Assembly: GCA_037974665.1 (NCBI GenBank)
Contig: CM075767.1
Span: 4,001,501 to 4,065,500 of the forward strand
Source: Ehretia macrophylla
Lineage: Eukaryota > Streptophyta > Magnoliopsida > Boraginales > Ehretiaceae
Direction: 5' to 3'
Length of the DNA: 64,000 bases
Under the pieces are notes generated by a model that was given only the letters and a program-made list of their open reading frames with translations, did not search any database and was not told the origin of the DNA. The translations under genes and the position numbers were made by a program. Positions 1 through 10,502 of this stretch are shown here, piece by piece (positions within the stretch are counted from its first letter, which is position 1; every line of letters begins with the position of its first letter).

Positions 1-404
1 TTTTATTATATGCAATGGTCAAATGCAAGGTCAAATGCTAAGTCAAATTTTAAGTCAATAATGGTAGACAAATATCTAAAAGAGGTAAAAGACCACTTAT
101 GCAATGACTTTTATGTTAATGCCAAGCTTGTCCTACTAGGTAAAATATCTAAAGTGTTGAAAGACTATTAATTCATTAACAATTCCAATAATGATGACCT
201 TGTCCTAGTTTGTCAAATTAAATGAAATGTCAATTAAATTCTAAACACACGAACTCTACATGCGCATTTTACTTACCAACACTAAGTAAATCACTTAAAT
301 GCACATATTACTTCAAATAACAATTAAAGCAAGTAAACGTACATATTATGTACCAAAATAAATAAAACAATTAATGCACAGAAAATTCATGCTCGGGTGT
401 TACA
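1..404 (-). mobile_element. Gypsy LTR K, partial (antisense, 5' end of LTR at 404)
   Basis: Read on the minus strand, this begins at 404 with TGTAACACCCGAGCATG, the same style of start as the long Gypsy LTRs elsewhere in the window (TGTAATACCCGAGCCC at 48984 and 56235). It runs off the left edge of the window. No purine tract lies outside the TG end, so this is a 5' or solo LTR rather than a 3' LTR. It abuts worn Copia sequence at 405, so it probably inserted into that element. The family call rests on the terminus and AT-rich composition only. Confidence 0.5.
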
Positions 405-1235
405 AAATTATTGTCTTTGAAATAATAAATCCATCCAAAGAAATATTTTTCGAGAAACTCTAGTAGCATAACAAATTTGTGATGAAGTCATCTTATGCTT
501 CAGCAATAAGTAGCTTCATATTTGATATACTATGTACAAAGTTTGACATTGCACAAACTGTAAAGTGTTACGAGCGAATGTCAATCTAATCCAAATTAAG
601 AATATTGGATAATACTATTATATATATCCTAAAGTACTTTTGAAGCACTTAAGATATAAATTTTGGTTTATGGAGGGGTAAACTTTGTGGTGACAGATTT
701 ACTAGTTCAGATGTTTTTTTTATCTAAAATTAATAACAGAATGTCTATGTTGGGGTTCATGTTTAGTTATCGTGGGAGCACAGTTAGTTAGCAAGGTTCT
801 AAGCGAACTGTATATTCCATTACATACATTTGTCCTTTGTAATATTTGATATTGCAAAAGAAGTTGTTTGGATTGAAATAATCATACACGCTGATAGTGG
901 TTCCTACCGTTATGGTTCCTATCGTTATGTTGTGACGCTTTTGTATTACACCTATAACGGAGCTATTGTAGAAGCTTATGGAATCTAGGTCTCACTGTAT
1001 GTCCAAACATTTGGAAAAGTGCCTGCATCTTCATGTGTTGTATCTGTAGCCTAAAATAATATTGTGATATGTTATTGCGGACAACGACCATATCTCTTGA
1101 TGTAGTTGACCCACGTACCATAGCTATGAATCAGTCACAGCTAGATCCTCATCTTGAGAAGACGAATATGCAATATCATTGAGTGTTGTGCTAATACTAT
1201 GTAATATAATGTTAATGCAATGTGAGAGATTGTTA
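405..1235 (+). pseudogene. Copia-I fossil: end of RT and RNase H region
   Basis: Forward frames contain worn pieces that align with the end of Ty1/Copia pol. Around 490-570 a YASAISSFIFD-like stretch matches the usual YASAVGSLMYA segment, and around 735-810 an MSMLGFMFSYRG-like stretch matches the STSGYVFTLNGG segment of RNase H. The run ends in a purine tract, GAGAGA, near 1227, directly before an LTR start at 1236. The reading is heavily broken (many breaks), so this is an old fossil. Its left part is cut by LTR K or lies outside the window. Confidence 0.55.
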
Positions 1236-2520
1236 GATATATGCCCTAATGCTACATATTTGGATGACATAATTTGGTGGATTTTGACATTAACTTGTAC
1301 TTTAAGGCAATATTGTCTATGTGTTTGTATAACATATTGACATTCTAATGACATTCATATACTCCATCTTTTTCATATGAATGTATCCCTAATGTTTTTC
1401 ATGGAAGAAATATATTTTGAAAATGTTTAGAATATCTTGGCATGTTTCTTTAACATGATAAACATTCAAATATATTCATAATCCTTAGATTATTGTATTG
1501 GGCCTAAGATAATCGATTATGGACTATCACATGTGTTGTTACCTTTGATTAATATTTGATATTAATGATAAAGGATGGTGAGTCACGTGCCATAAAAGCA
1601 TAGGATGCGATTAGCAAAGTGTGAATGATAATTAATGGAATAGATCATTGAATGTGACATGAATAATAAATTACATGACTTTGGATTAATAATTTATTAT
1701 TCGTTGCGATTGTGTATGTAATCCTTTGACTTGAGAAATTACGATTGTCATATGTATTAGGGTTTAATACTTGCGCTTGGACAATATCAATCTTTATCAA
1801 TAAAGATAGGTTACGGCCTTATGCGGATTATGCGTCTAGTATAGGGATTGACATGTAATTATCAAGAGAGGATCCGTTAACTTCTAGCGTGAGGCGATGT
1901 CCTATGTGATCTAATTTCGGTTGTAGCATGAGGAAGTCCTTGGCCAAGGCATGAATTATGGAAAAGAGTTTTTCCATGGTTGTCATCTTTCATTCCACTG
2001 AATAGATCTAAGCACAAAATTGAATTTGTGGACTTAATCATATCATGGTCCTCATTCGATCGGGACATATTAATGGAAGGATTGGATTGCACGTTAATCG
2101 GCAACTATAAATAGATTCACTTGAGATTGGACTTCATTACTGTATAAAGTATCTTGATATGTTGCTAGATGTCACTCTAGAACGTTAGGGTGTTTCGAGA
2201 ATGCCGGAGACGTTCTCAAAATAAATTAAAAAGGGTTTTAATATTCCCTCATTGCTATATGGTGGTGAATCTAGAAAGTCACACACAATAGAACACTTGT
2301 GAATAGGTTTCTGTTGAGCTTGCATTTTAGAAGTTAAGCTGTTAACGGTGTTGTATTTGACCATTAATGGTTAATGGGGAAAAGTATAATTATCAAAAGT
2401 TTTAGGGTCAATGTACAAATATGAAAAGTTGTTTTCATAATTTAATTAATAGTGACTAGATTAAATTAATTATTTGCACAAGTGGAAGATTAATATATTA
2501 TGCATATATAAGATATATAT

Positions 2521-2566
2521 ACATATATACATATATACATATATACATATATACATATATACATAT

Positions 2567-2597
<31 letters not shown>

Positions 2598-2600
2598 TAT
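2521..2600. repeat. Microsatellite (acatatat)n followed by (at)n
   Basis: About eight copies of the octamer acatatat run into a pure AT tract. It lies in the Copia-I LTR. Such AT-rich satellites are length-variable and can extrude as cruciforms. No gene function is implied. Confidence 0.95.
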
Positions 2601-3045
2601 TTGTCTTGAAAAGATGAAAGGCACAAAACTTGGTGGAGAATGTGCCACATCATCTTTTTCCACTAACTTCAAAATGCTTGGCTAGAATTATGCAAGACTA
2701 GTTAGTAGATTTTTACTACAATGATCTTGTGGGTGTATGAGTATATATACCACCTAGTTGGTATAAAAAATCCCACTAACTAAAAGCACTATCTAATATA
2801 TGATGGATAATAGTTATGCCAATATATATGTATATGATGTATGTATATTAAAAGGCTAGTGGAATTTGCTAGAAAATATCTTTTTTTTTTGTTAATTCAG
2901 TGTTTATTGAATCCAAAAAAAAAGGTAGTACATGGTACAATCAGAAACAAGATGACCATAGGCCAATTCAAAGAAACGAAAAAGCAGACAATATTATTAG
3001 ATAACAAAATTGATCAAAACCAACAAAGAAATTGAGAATGATCAA

Positions 3046-3294
3046 CTAATAATCGATCCAATCAGGAGGTTCTCTGTCAAAATAGTCCTCAAAACCATGA
3101 GATTGGTCTGTTTGATGAGCGGGGCCGGAGAAGGACTGGAGAATATCCTTGTGTGCTTTGTCATGCACTTTGGTATCGATCTTGCTTTTAGCACGATTAT
3201 TGAAATTATCAGAAGACTTTCTTCCTATTTGAGTGAAAATAGCTTGAGCATTTCTATAAGCTTTTTGAGGATACTTTGGATCTTTCCTTGTATG
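3046..3294 (-). pseudogene. LINE-0 ORF1, C-terminal segment
   Basis: The minus strand reads 82 codons to a stop at 3046-3048, beginning HTRKDPKYPQ and ending REPPDWIDY. The reading continues, across the LINE-1 insertion, from the open frame at 10266-10502, which ends EHTRKD. The REPPDW ending resembles the GRPPDR ending of LINE-1 and LINE-3 ORF1, so this is the tail of a divergent ORF1. No RNA-binding knuckle remains here. The 3' UTR of about 165 bases follows directly and then the poly(A). Confidence 0.6.
3279..3294. repeat. LINE-1 target site duplication, left copy
   Basis: The 16-base gatctttccttgtatg is repeated exactly at 10250-10265. The two copies flank LINE-1, with the poly(T) of the antisense tail starting at 3295. 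This length is typical of target-primed reverse transcription. Confidence 0.9.
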
Positions 3295-3483
3295 TTTTTT
3301 TTTTTTGTTAATTCAGTGGTATTTTATTGAAAGAAAAAAAGAAAAAGTACATCAAAGTACACAATGCATGACAACTGGTGTCACAATCAAGAAAATGCAG
3401 AAAAAAGCAAAAGCTAAATCGGTCGCAGACCGAAGGCAACAAAAGACATGAAAACTGACAAAAAAAAAACAAAGAGAATCTCC

Positions 3484-5323
3484 TCATTTAATACGTCGAT
3501 CTGGGGGTCTTCCATTGAAGATGCCTTGAACAGCCCGAGTGTAGTTGAACGAAGGAGTTGCGCTTGAGGTTGCCTTAGAAGTAGAGGCTTTGGCATTATC
3601 ATGACCAAACGAACTAATAGTTGATCTATCTTTGCTTGGAGCAGCTGTGAAATTTTTATCCTTGGAAACTTGTGATGAGAACGGGGTGACTGACATTCTT
3701 TGAATTTGTTTTTCATAAATTTGAGAGCTTGGCACTTCCACATTGACCCTACTCAAAGTGTTGGCAGGCAGAAAATTGACCTGATTCTTTGGGGAGTTTG
3801 TTTGCTTGTGATAAACACCCGTACCTGAGGAAAGATGATGATCAACCGCCTTTGACCTAGTAAAGTTGTCCTGAGGATGAACAAACGATTGATTAGAATG
3901 ATCTTCATCAATAACATTGAGAGCATTAAATCTGTTGGTTGTAGTCTTGTTCTCTTTTCGGGACGCACCACGTCTCCTTCTATGTTTCTTACCAACATCA
4001 GTCCATTCTGGATTAGCGCCATTGGTGTTTTCGTTAACTTTCGTCTCAGTAGAATTAGGACAAGTGGATGTGTCATGTCCAACAACATTGCACAGAGAAC
4101 ATTTTAGAGGTTTCCAATCATATTCAATCTGAATTTCTACCTCTTTCCCGTTAGGAAGTTCGACAAAGGTGCTATTCGGGAGATCCTTCTGGATATTCAT
4201 TTCCACATAAACTCTTGCATAACTGAGATGTGAGCGTGAGGCAGTTTTGGAATCCATTTGAAGAGGGAGACCAATTGTGCTCGAGACATAACTGAGACCA
4301 TCTTTGTTTAGTAGATCAAGTGGGACATTTCTCAGCTTTAACCACATTGGCACCCGCTCGGAGTTAATCTTTATGAGTTGGAGGCCAATTTCCCAACGTC
4401 TTAAGAGAAGAAGGCGGTGGTGGACATGCCATAGCTCTTGCATCACACGATCGCAAAATTCTTGTGATTGAAACAGAACACAAACAACCCAAAGTCATTT
4501 GATTGAATATCAACGTGGCCAAACTTTTTCCATTGAGTATCTACCATTCCCCTAATTAAGAAGAAAGAGGGTGGCTGACCGATAAATTGACCAATAAGGC
4601 AGCAATTCCAATGTTGAGCACCTTCCTGGAAGACCCTTTTAGGCGAAATAGCAATTGTTCTCCCATCCTTGATTTTGAAATTGTCAAAGAAGTTCAATTT
4701 AAGTGAATCATTCAACTCACCCAAAAAGTGCTTTTGCCAATTGTTGGTAATGTGATTTGTTCCAGAAGAACTATTTTGACCCCAAATGGAACGTTGCATA
4801 GGAACAAACTCTCTGACTGCAGGATCATGAGCTTCAGTGGAATTCGGCAGAGAAGGAAACTCATTTTGCAAATTCGCAAAGAGGTCATTGTTGAACTGAG
4901 TTGGCAAGTTGTGACCAAATGGATCTTCAGTATGATTAGAGCTATCCTTCACGCCAAACGCGAGAGAATCAGCCGACTTAGAATTCCAAGAAGCCAAATT
5001 CTCATGTGTTTTCCCAGCATTATGGCCCACTGCCTTGTGCACATTGTCATCTGCAAGTCTTGGATTCACACCAAGTGAAGGAGCGTCATCTGAATTTGAA
5101 TTAGTAGGTGCGTTGGTCACCGAAAGTGGCTGGAAATCCGAATTACTTTGAATGATGGCCGCATCATGGTCTCGTTGGCGCCTTTGCACATCATCCAAGT
5201 GGTCAGCCGTGGAATGCAGGTTGGCATCCACATGAGAACTTTGAATATTATTTCCTTGGTTCTTCAAATTCCAACTAGAGCCCGCGTGCATAGGAACATG
5301 GTGGGCACTTTTGTCAAAAGCTT
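3484..5323 (-). pseudogene. LINE-1 ORF1, C-terminal two thirds: DUF4283 and zinc knuckle
   Basis: The minus strand encodes a DUF4283-like region (GQFIGQPPSFFLIRGMVDTQ near 4600-4540, then the MWLKLRNVPLDLL and YVSSTIGLPLQMDS blocks). A C-x2-C-x4-H-x4-C knuckle, CSLCNVVGHDTSTC, follows near 4056-4104, then a basic KKHRRRRGASRK stretch and a low-complexity tail ending GRPPDRRIK. In plant L1-type LINEs this protein is the nucleic-acid-binding ORF1 product that packages element RNA. Compared with LINE-3 there is a one-base frame change near 4450. The long serine/asparagine-rich upstream part continues at 8895-9998 in the same frame, because the intervening Gypsy insertion plus its duplication is a multiple of three. 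Confidence 0.75.
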
Positions 5324-6135
5324 TGATGTGAACCAGCCATCCACATTCATTGCACCATTTGGATGAATTTTCCAGCAAAGATTCAAGTCAAGATTCTATT
5401 TTCAAGATTCAAGAACTTCAAGATTCTTCAAGAAGTTTCAAGAAGATTTGAAGATTTAGTCAAGATTTGATTTCTTTGTAATTTTATCATAGTTTTAGTT
5501 TTCAGTTTTAGTTTAATTTCCTATGGATGAATTTAGGTGTTCACACTAGGAGAGAGACTTTCTTGGGCTACAAGATTAGGTGTTCACACTAGAAATGAGC
5601 TTTTCTTGGGCTGCAAGTTTGCTTCCTTTTTAGTTACTATTCACATCACTATTCATGTGAATAGTTAATAGGAGTCTTTTCTTGGTCTCCAAGTTTGTTT
5701 CATTTGACCTAGTTACTATTCACGTTTTTCCTACTTGGGCTAGGGTTTAGGAGTCATTTTCCAAGCAGGATACTTATTTGTTATTGCCTATATAAGGCAC
5801 TTTTTGTGATAATAAAGTTAGACAATTCTGAAATTAAATTGTAAGATTATTCTCCTTGAGTTCTCCAAGAGACTCTTTCGAACTTATCAAGGGATTCCTT
5901 GTGGCGTTCAACCTTGACTTATCAAGCGGATTTCCATCCCCGTTTGTGGTGTCTTCACCATACCAAGGTTCTTGCTTTGCTAAGCAACGGGTCGCGGTTT
6001 CCATCATATTCACTATACCAAGGTTCTTGTCTTGCTAGGCAAAGGGTCACGGTTCCATCCATTCTTGAAAGGTCTTGGGTTTGTTTTACCAATCTTGGAG
6101 TTGGGTCTGGGCACATGTTGACCAGGTTCGTATCA
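5324..6135 (+). repeat. Gypsy-L 5' LTR
   Basis: It starts TGATGTGAACC and ends GTTCGTATCA. A TATA box (cctatataaggc) lies near 5790. It matches 8103-8894 almost base for base. The short open frames in it recur in the other LTR and are not genes. Confidence 0.93.
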
Positions 6136-6146
6136 GAGCCAGGTTT
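6131..6146 (+). other. Gypsy-L primer binding site (initiator Met tRNA)
   Basis: TATCAGAGCCAGGTTT matches the complement of the 3' end of plant initiator Met tRNA apart from the terminal TGG. It overlaps the last bases of the 5' LTR, so minus-strand DNA synthesis would start at the LTR edge. Confidence 0.75.
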
Positions 6147-7017
6147 ATCAGGTTTGCCTATCATTTTCTTGTTTTTCTTGGTTAATTCCTTGAGTCTAGG
6201 TCTAGGTTTTAATTCCTTTCTTCGCTCTTGATTGTGTCATGCTTCCAATTCTTTTTCTTGGTTGTGTCTTGATTCCGTTCTTGTTCTTTTAATTTCGTGT
6301 CTTGAGTCTTGTTCTCCGTTTCTTGAGTCGTGTCTTCAATTTTGTTTTCTTGCTTTCAATTTCGTTTCTTGTTAAGCTTTCAATTGGCCAAACCCTAGAA
6401 TCTTGAATTAGGGTTTCTTGTGTTTCTAAATTCGAAGTCTTGGTTACTTGCTCATTGTCTTTGTTTCTGAAAATCAAGAAAAGATCATCAAGAAAGAAAA
6501 GAAACTTCAAGAAAAGAAAAAAAAATTCGGAGCCGAAAAAAAAAAAAAAAAAAAAAAGGCAAAATAGTGAACAGTAAAAAACTTGTTTTTGTTGAATTAG
6601 CCTTCGTGGCCAAGCTTTTCTGAAGGGAAACGACGTTCTGAGCATAACCCACAGCTTTTCTGTGGGCACCACCCTCTTAGGGCCAAATTCCAACGTTTGC
6701 TATGAGTTTTGGGCATTTTTGTGTTTTAGAATAGGGTTTTTGCAACTTTCCTTATTTCTCTAGGTTTCCTTCTTTGAGTTTTATCCAAGTTTCTTTCTCT
6801 AACCTTGTTTCCAGAGTCTTAGAGATCTAAAAAAAAAAATCATCAAATTTCGAAAAAAAAAAGTAATACGCTGCTTTAGTGCCTATCTTGGTACTCTTGA
6901 TTAGTTCTAGGGAACTTGAAGGAGAATACGAGAGGAAAAAGGCATAGTGCGTGAGATTATTAGAGGGTAAAAGCCAAAGTGAGTTGAGCGAAACACGTGA
7001 GGGAGTGAAATTCAATC

Positions 7018-8102
7018 ATGGCTCATAATCAAGAGGATGACACAAAAGCAGAAGCTCAACAACCAGTTCTGAATTTACAGTGCAAGCTTTTTTGGGAGAG
7101 ATGAGACGGATGATGAGAGCTGAATTTGAACAAGTACATGAGAGGTTAGAACAAATATTTAAGGTCAAGCCCAATTCCAACCAATCCACCAATGACATGA
7201 CCTCCCAAGGTAAATCAGCTTCTACTACGACTCAATCTAGTGAGATTAGATGTTTTAAATGTCAGGGATGTGGACACATAGGAAGCCAATGCCCAAACAA
7301 GCAAGCATTGGTAGTCTTGGAGAGTGGTGAGATTGAGTCCGAAGACGAAATACATTTTGATGTCATGCCCATCCTAGAGGACATCACAGAGGGAGAAGAG
7401 GAGTTTGGGGTAGATTATGGAGAGATGGTTGGACTAGTGGCACGACAAGCCTTAAGTTTGCATGCTAAAGAGGAAGAAGAAGTAGTACAACGTGAGAACA
7501 TCTTTCATACTCACTGCCACGTGAAAGATAATGTATGTAGTGTTATTATTGATGGTGGTAGTTATACTAACGTTGCTAGTGCTTCTATGATTGAAAAGCT
7601 AGGGCTCAACACAATTAAGCATCCATGTCCATACAAGTTGCAATTTGATCGACGTGTGCAGCATGATGGCTTCACCAACAAGCACTCATTCATGTTCAAT
7701 CAGCGGACAATCACTCTAGTTCCAATGACACCAAAACAAGTTTATGAGGATCAAGTGAGGTTACAAAAATTGAGTGATCAAAAGAACTTGAGTGAACAAA
7801 AGAATTTGAGTGAACAAAAGAATTTGAGTGAGCAAAAGATTGCGAGTGAAAAAGAAAAGAGCTCGGCCAATGAGGTAAAAGCAGAGAGAAAACAAAGTAA
7901 TTTTTATGCAAAAATGAGTGTACGCATGTACAAGGAGGCTCTTTTAAATGCTAACCAACTTGACTCTGCATTGCCCAGAGTTGTGTCTCTCTTGCGGGAA
8001 TTTGAGGAAGTGTTTTCCGAGGACATAACATATGGTCTACCACCTAGGCTGGTCTTTGAGCCTGGTGGATTTGAGGACAAATCCTTCTCAAGAGGGAGGG
8101 AA
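7018..8102 (+). pseudogene. Gypsy-L gag end and protease region
   Basis: The coding part starts near MAHNQEDD at 7018 and continues in the frame from 7080. A CCHC knuckle, CFKCQGCGHIGSQC, lies near 7250-7295; it would bind element RNA. An aspartic-protease-like segment VIIDGGSYTNVASA follows near 7540-7580. The tail, RVVSLLREFEEVFSED, is the linker that normally precedes RT in Gypsy pol, and it runs straight to the purine tract. A run of NLSEQK repeats sits between. The region is broken at a few points and is a fossil of a non-autonomous element. Confidence 0.75.
7782..7853 (+). repeat. Four 18-bp tandem units (KNLSEQ-like hexapeptide)
   Basis: Four consecutive 18-base units of the form aagaatttgagtgaacaa encode a charged KNLSEQ-type hexapeptide, with a partial unit just upstream. 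It is probably replication slippage within the spacer between protease and the RT linker. Confidence 0.9.
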
Positions 8103-8894
8103 TGATGTGAACCAGCCATCCACATTCATTGCACCATTTGGATGAATTTTCCAGCAAAGATTCAAGTCAAGATTCTATTTTCAAGATTCAAGAACTTCAA
8201 GATTCTTCAAGAAGTTTCAAGAAGATTTGAAGATTTAGTCAAGATTTGATTTCTTTGTAATTTTATCCTAGTTTTAGTTTTCAGTTTTAGTTTAATTTCC
8301 TATGGATGAATTTAGGTGTTCACACTAGGAGAGAGACTTTCTTGGGCTACAAGATTAGGTGTTCACACTAGAAAGGAGCTTTTCTTGGGCTACAAGTTTG
8401 CTTCCTTTTTAGTTACTATTCATATCACTATTCATGTGAATAGTTAATAGGAGTCTTTTCCTTTGACGTAGTTACAATTCACGTTTTTCCTACTTGGGCT
8501 AGGGTTTAGGAGTCCTTTTCCAAGCAGGATACTTATTTGTTATTGCCTATATAAGGCACTTTTTGTGATAATAAAGTTAGACAATTCTGAAATTAAATTG
8601 TGAGATTATTCTCCTTGAGTTCTCCAAGAGACTCTTTCGAACTTATCAAGGGATTCCTTGTGGCGTTCAACCTTGACTTATCAAGCGGATTTCCATCCCC
8701 GTTTGTGGCGTCTTCACCATACCAAGGTTCTTGCTTTGCTAAGCAACAGGTCGCGGTTTCCATCATATTCACTATACCAAGGTTCTTGTCTTGCTAGGCA
8801 AAGGGTCGCGGTTCCATCCATTCTTGAAAGGTCTTGGGTTTGTTTTACCAATCTTGGTGTTAGGTCTGGGCACATGTTGACCAGGTTCGTATCA
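8103..8894 (+). repeat. Gypsy-L 3' LTR
   Basis: It starts TGATGTGAACC directly after the purine tract and ends GTTCGTATCA before the duplicated AGCTT. About 98% identical to 5324-6135 by eye, and about 20 bases shorter. Confidence 0.93.
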
Positions 8895-9998
8895 AGCTTG
8901 TCCCTGCAAGTTGTCTTCAAGTGAGCCCACGTGGGGCACATGGACCACATGAGCTCCACTAGGCGTTTGAATATTTGGTGAAAAGCTTGGCATAGGAGAG
9001 AGAATGTCATTAGCAGCAAATTCTTTCTCTTGACCCGCGTGCAAGGACAAGGTCCCATGCACATGTTGAGACAAAATTGTATGCGGGTCCGCGTGATTAT
9101 CAACCTCCAAAAAATTATCATCAATATTCAAATGATCTGCACTAACATTTCCTTGAACAGCCGACAATTTGGAAGGAATCAAGTTGAAGGGACCCGTGAA
9201 TTGGCTGTTCAGATTACCCAAGGGCACATTACGTTGAATATTTTTATCATCGGCACTTTGTTCGAAATGTGTAGGGCTGACATGCTTGTTAATATTATCA
9301 TCAGAAGCATTTCCGCCAATATTCACATGCGAGACAGAAGTGATGACCGTTGATTATGCATTGTGTTGGTCAATATTCGCATGCGGGACCTCCAAAGCAT
9401 TGAAATTCTTTTGATCAGCCGTGGTATTTGGCGTTTGAATCACATTGGCACTTTGCTCTTTTTGACTAAGCATGTGGCTGGCTGTAAGGGTGGTCCCCAT
9501 GGCATTTGGACCATAGTAGCCCGAATCAATAGCCAATTGAGAATGGCTATTTTGAGTACCAACTTTTGTGGGCCCCGTGCTTTTGACCAAATTGACAGAA
9601 TTAACAGAATTATCCTTGTCGGATTTAGGAGAATGGCCACCAGAATGACGATATTCCGATGCATTTTCAACATTCTTTTCAGACGAATTTGGAGGGATTC
9701 CCAGTCGAGGATCATTTGGATCAAGCCCCATTGCTCTAATGGAGTCACGAACACCTTCTAATCTTGAACCTTTGAGAAATCGATCAAGGCTTGGAGCTGA
9801 ACGAATTTCAGAATAGTCATCGATTTCATACTCATCTTCACTCATATCAATTCCTTCATCGTATTCAAAAAATGCGGCCTGCCTGGCTTGAATATCCTTA
9901 AAAGCTTGCTCAAGCTGTTGGCTTGAATTGAACAATTCTTCACCTTTAGCAGAAGAGGCGGATGAGGGTGAGTAATCTTCTTCGTCAACCTTGTCCAT
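8895..9998 (-). pseudogene. LINE-1 ORF1, N-terminal third
   Basis: The minus-strand frame starts at the ATG at 9998 (MDKVDEEDYSPSSASS) and continues with an acidic FFEYDEGIDMSEDEYEID block and the RDSIRAMGLDPNDPRLGIPP segment. I chose this start because the only in-frame upstream sequence is open but has no ATG. One in-frame stop lies near 9354. The frame then resumes at 9326 and joins the 3484-5323 part in the same phase. This low-complexity N-terminus has no recognised domain. The complete ORF1 would be about 980 codons, long for a LINE ORF1. Confidence 0.65.
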
Positions 9999-10249
9999 AC
10001 TGCTAGTAGACTTGGACTTAGCTTTTAATCGTTCACTTGAACGACGAGAGGAGGAAGATGTGTTCTTACCTCTTCCCCCTATAGGGGACGAAAATAAGTT
10101 TTTTTTCTGGTCAAATTTAACGATTTTGGTGGTGTCTGTGGTTGTTTTGGGGTGGTTGAAGGGTGGTCAAAGGGTGGACAAGGACTGGTATGTAGAGAGA
10201 AGGCAGAGAGAGAGTTTTTATCTTAAGTTCTAGAGGTACCTATTACTTA

Positions 10250-10265
10250 GATCTTTCCTTGTATG
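10250..10265. repeat. LINE-1 target site duplication, right copy
   Basis: Exact second copy of gatctttccttgtatg (3279-3294). It sits in the open frame of LINE-0 ORF1 (EHTRKD), which shows that LINE-1 landed in LINE-0. Confidence 0.9.
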
Positions 10266-10502
10266 TTCCACATTTTTACCAGGAGCAGGGGCAGTTGCGT
10301 TTTTATTTGCAACAGTTTGTTGACTTGTTGAGGCAGTACTAGGCTCATTAGGCTTCACAGTATCAATCTCAGGGTTAGCTGAGAAAACATCAAACCTATT
10401 TTTTGTAGAAGCATTTGTTGTCAAAGAAGTCTTGATATTGTTCTTCGAAACATTTCCAGCAGTCTTCCACTCATTTTCTTTGGCGGGATGGGTAATATTC
10501 AC
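10266..10502 (-). pseudogene. LINE-0 ORF1, middle segment
   Basis: The minus-strand open frame MNITHPAKENEWKTAGNVSK runs to GKNVEHTRKD at the LINE-1 insertion point. It is rich in Asn, Thr and Ser, as is the linker of the related ORF1s. It joins in phase to 3046-3294 if LINE-1 is ignored. The ATG at 10502 is probably internal, because the copy is 5' truncated near 10529. No domain is recognisable. Confidence 0.5.

Larger units (their letters stand above)
5324..8894 (+). mobile_element. Gypsy-L: short, young LTR element inside LINE-1
   Basis: It has two LTRs (5324-6135 and 8103-8894), a 5-bp target duplication AGCTT (5319-5323 and 8895-8899), a primer site, a gag/protease coding part and a purine tract GAGGGAGGGA before the 3' LTR. 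The interior is only about 2 kb; RT, RNase H and integrase parts are not seen, so it is non-autonomous. The LTRs differ by about 13 substitutions in roughly 790 bases plus one indel of about 20 bases (counted by eye, about 1.6%). That suggests an age near 0.6 million years at 1.3e-8 per site per year. Confidence 0.9.
3295..10249 (-). mobile_element. LINE-1: near full-length ORF1-only LINE
   Basis: It is bounded by a perfect 16-base target duplication, with its poly(A) tail seen as T's at 3295-3306. Order on the minus strand: a CT-rich leader (10249 to about 9999), one long ORF1 (9998 to 3484, interrupted by a Gypsy element at 5324-8894), and a 3' UTR of about 180 bases with an AATAAA-like signal before the tail. 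Without the Gypsy insertion the unit is about 3.4 kb. There is no endonuclease or reverse transcriptase ORF2, although both ends look complete. It is either a non-autonomous LINE family or a retrocopy of a DUF4283 gene; the related copies in this window favour the first. Confidence 0.75.

Noticed and set aside
2490-2672. Tyr/Ile repeat protein on the minus strand
   Set aside because: A translation of the acatatat microsatellite.
3010-3330. 106-codon forward frame with a hydrophobic end
   Set aside because: It is the reverse of the LINE-0 ORF1 tail and runs into the LINE-1 poly(T).
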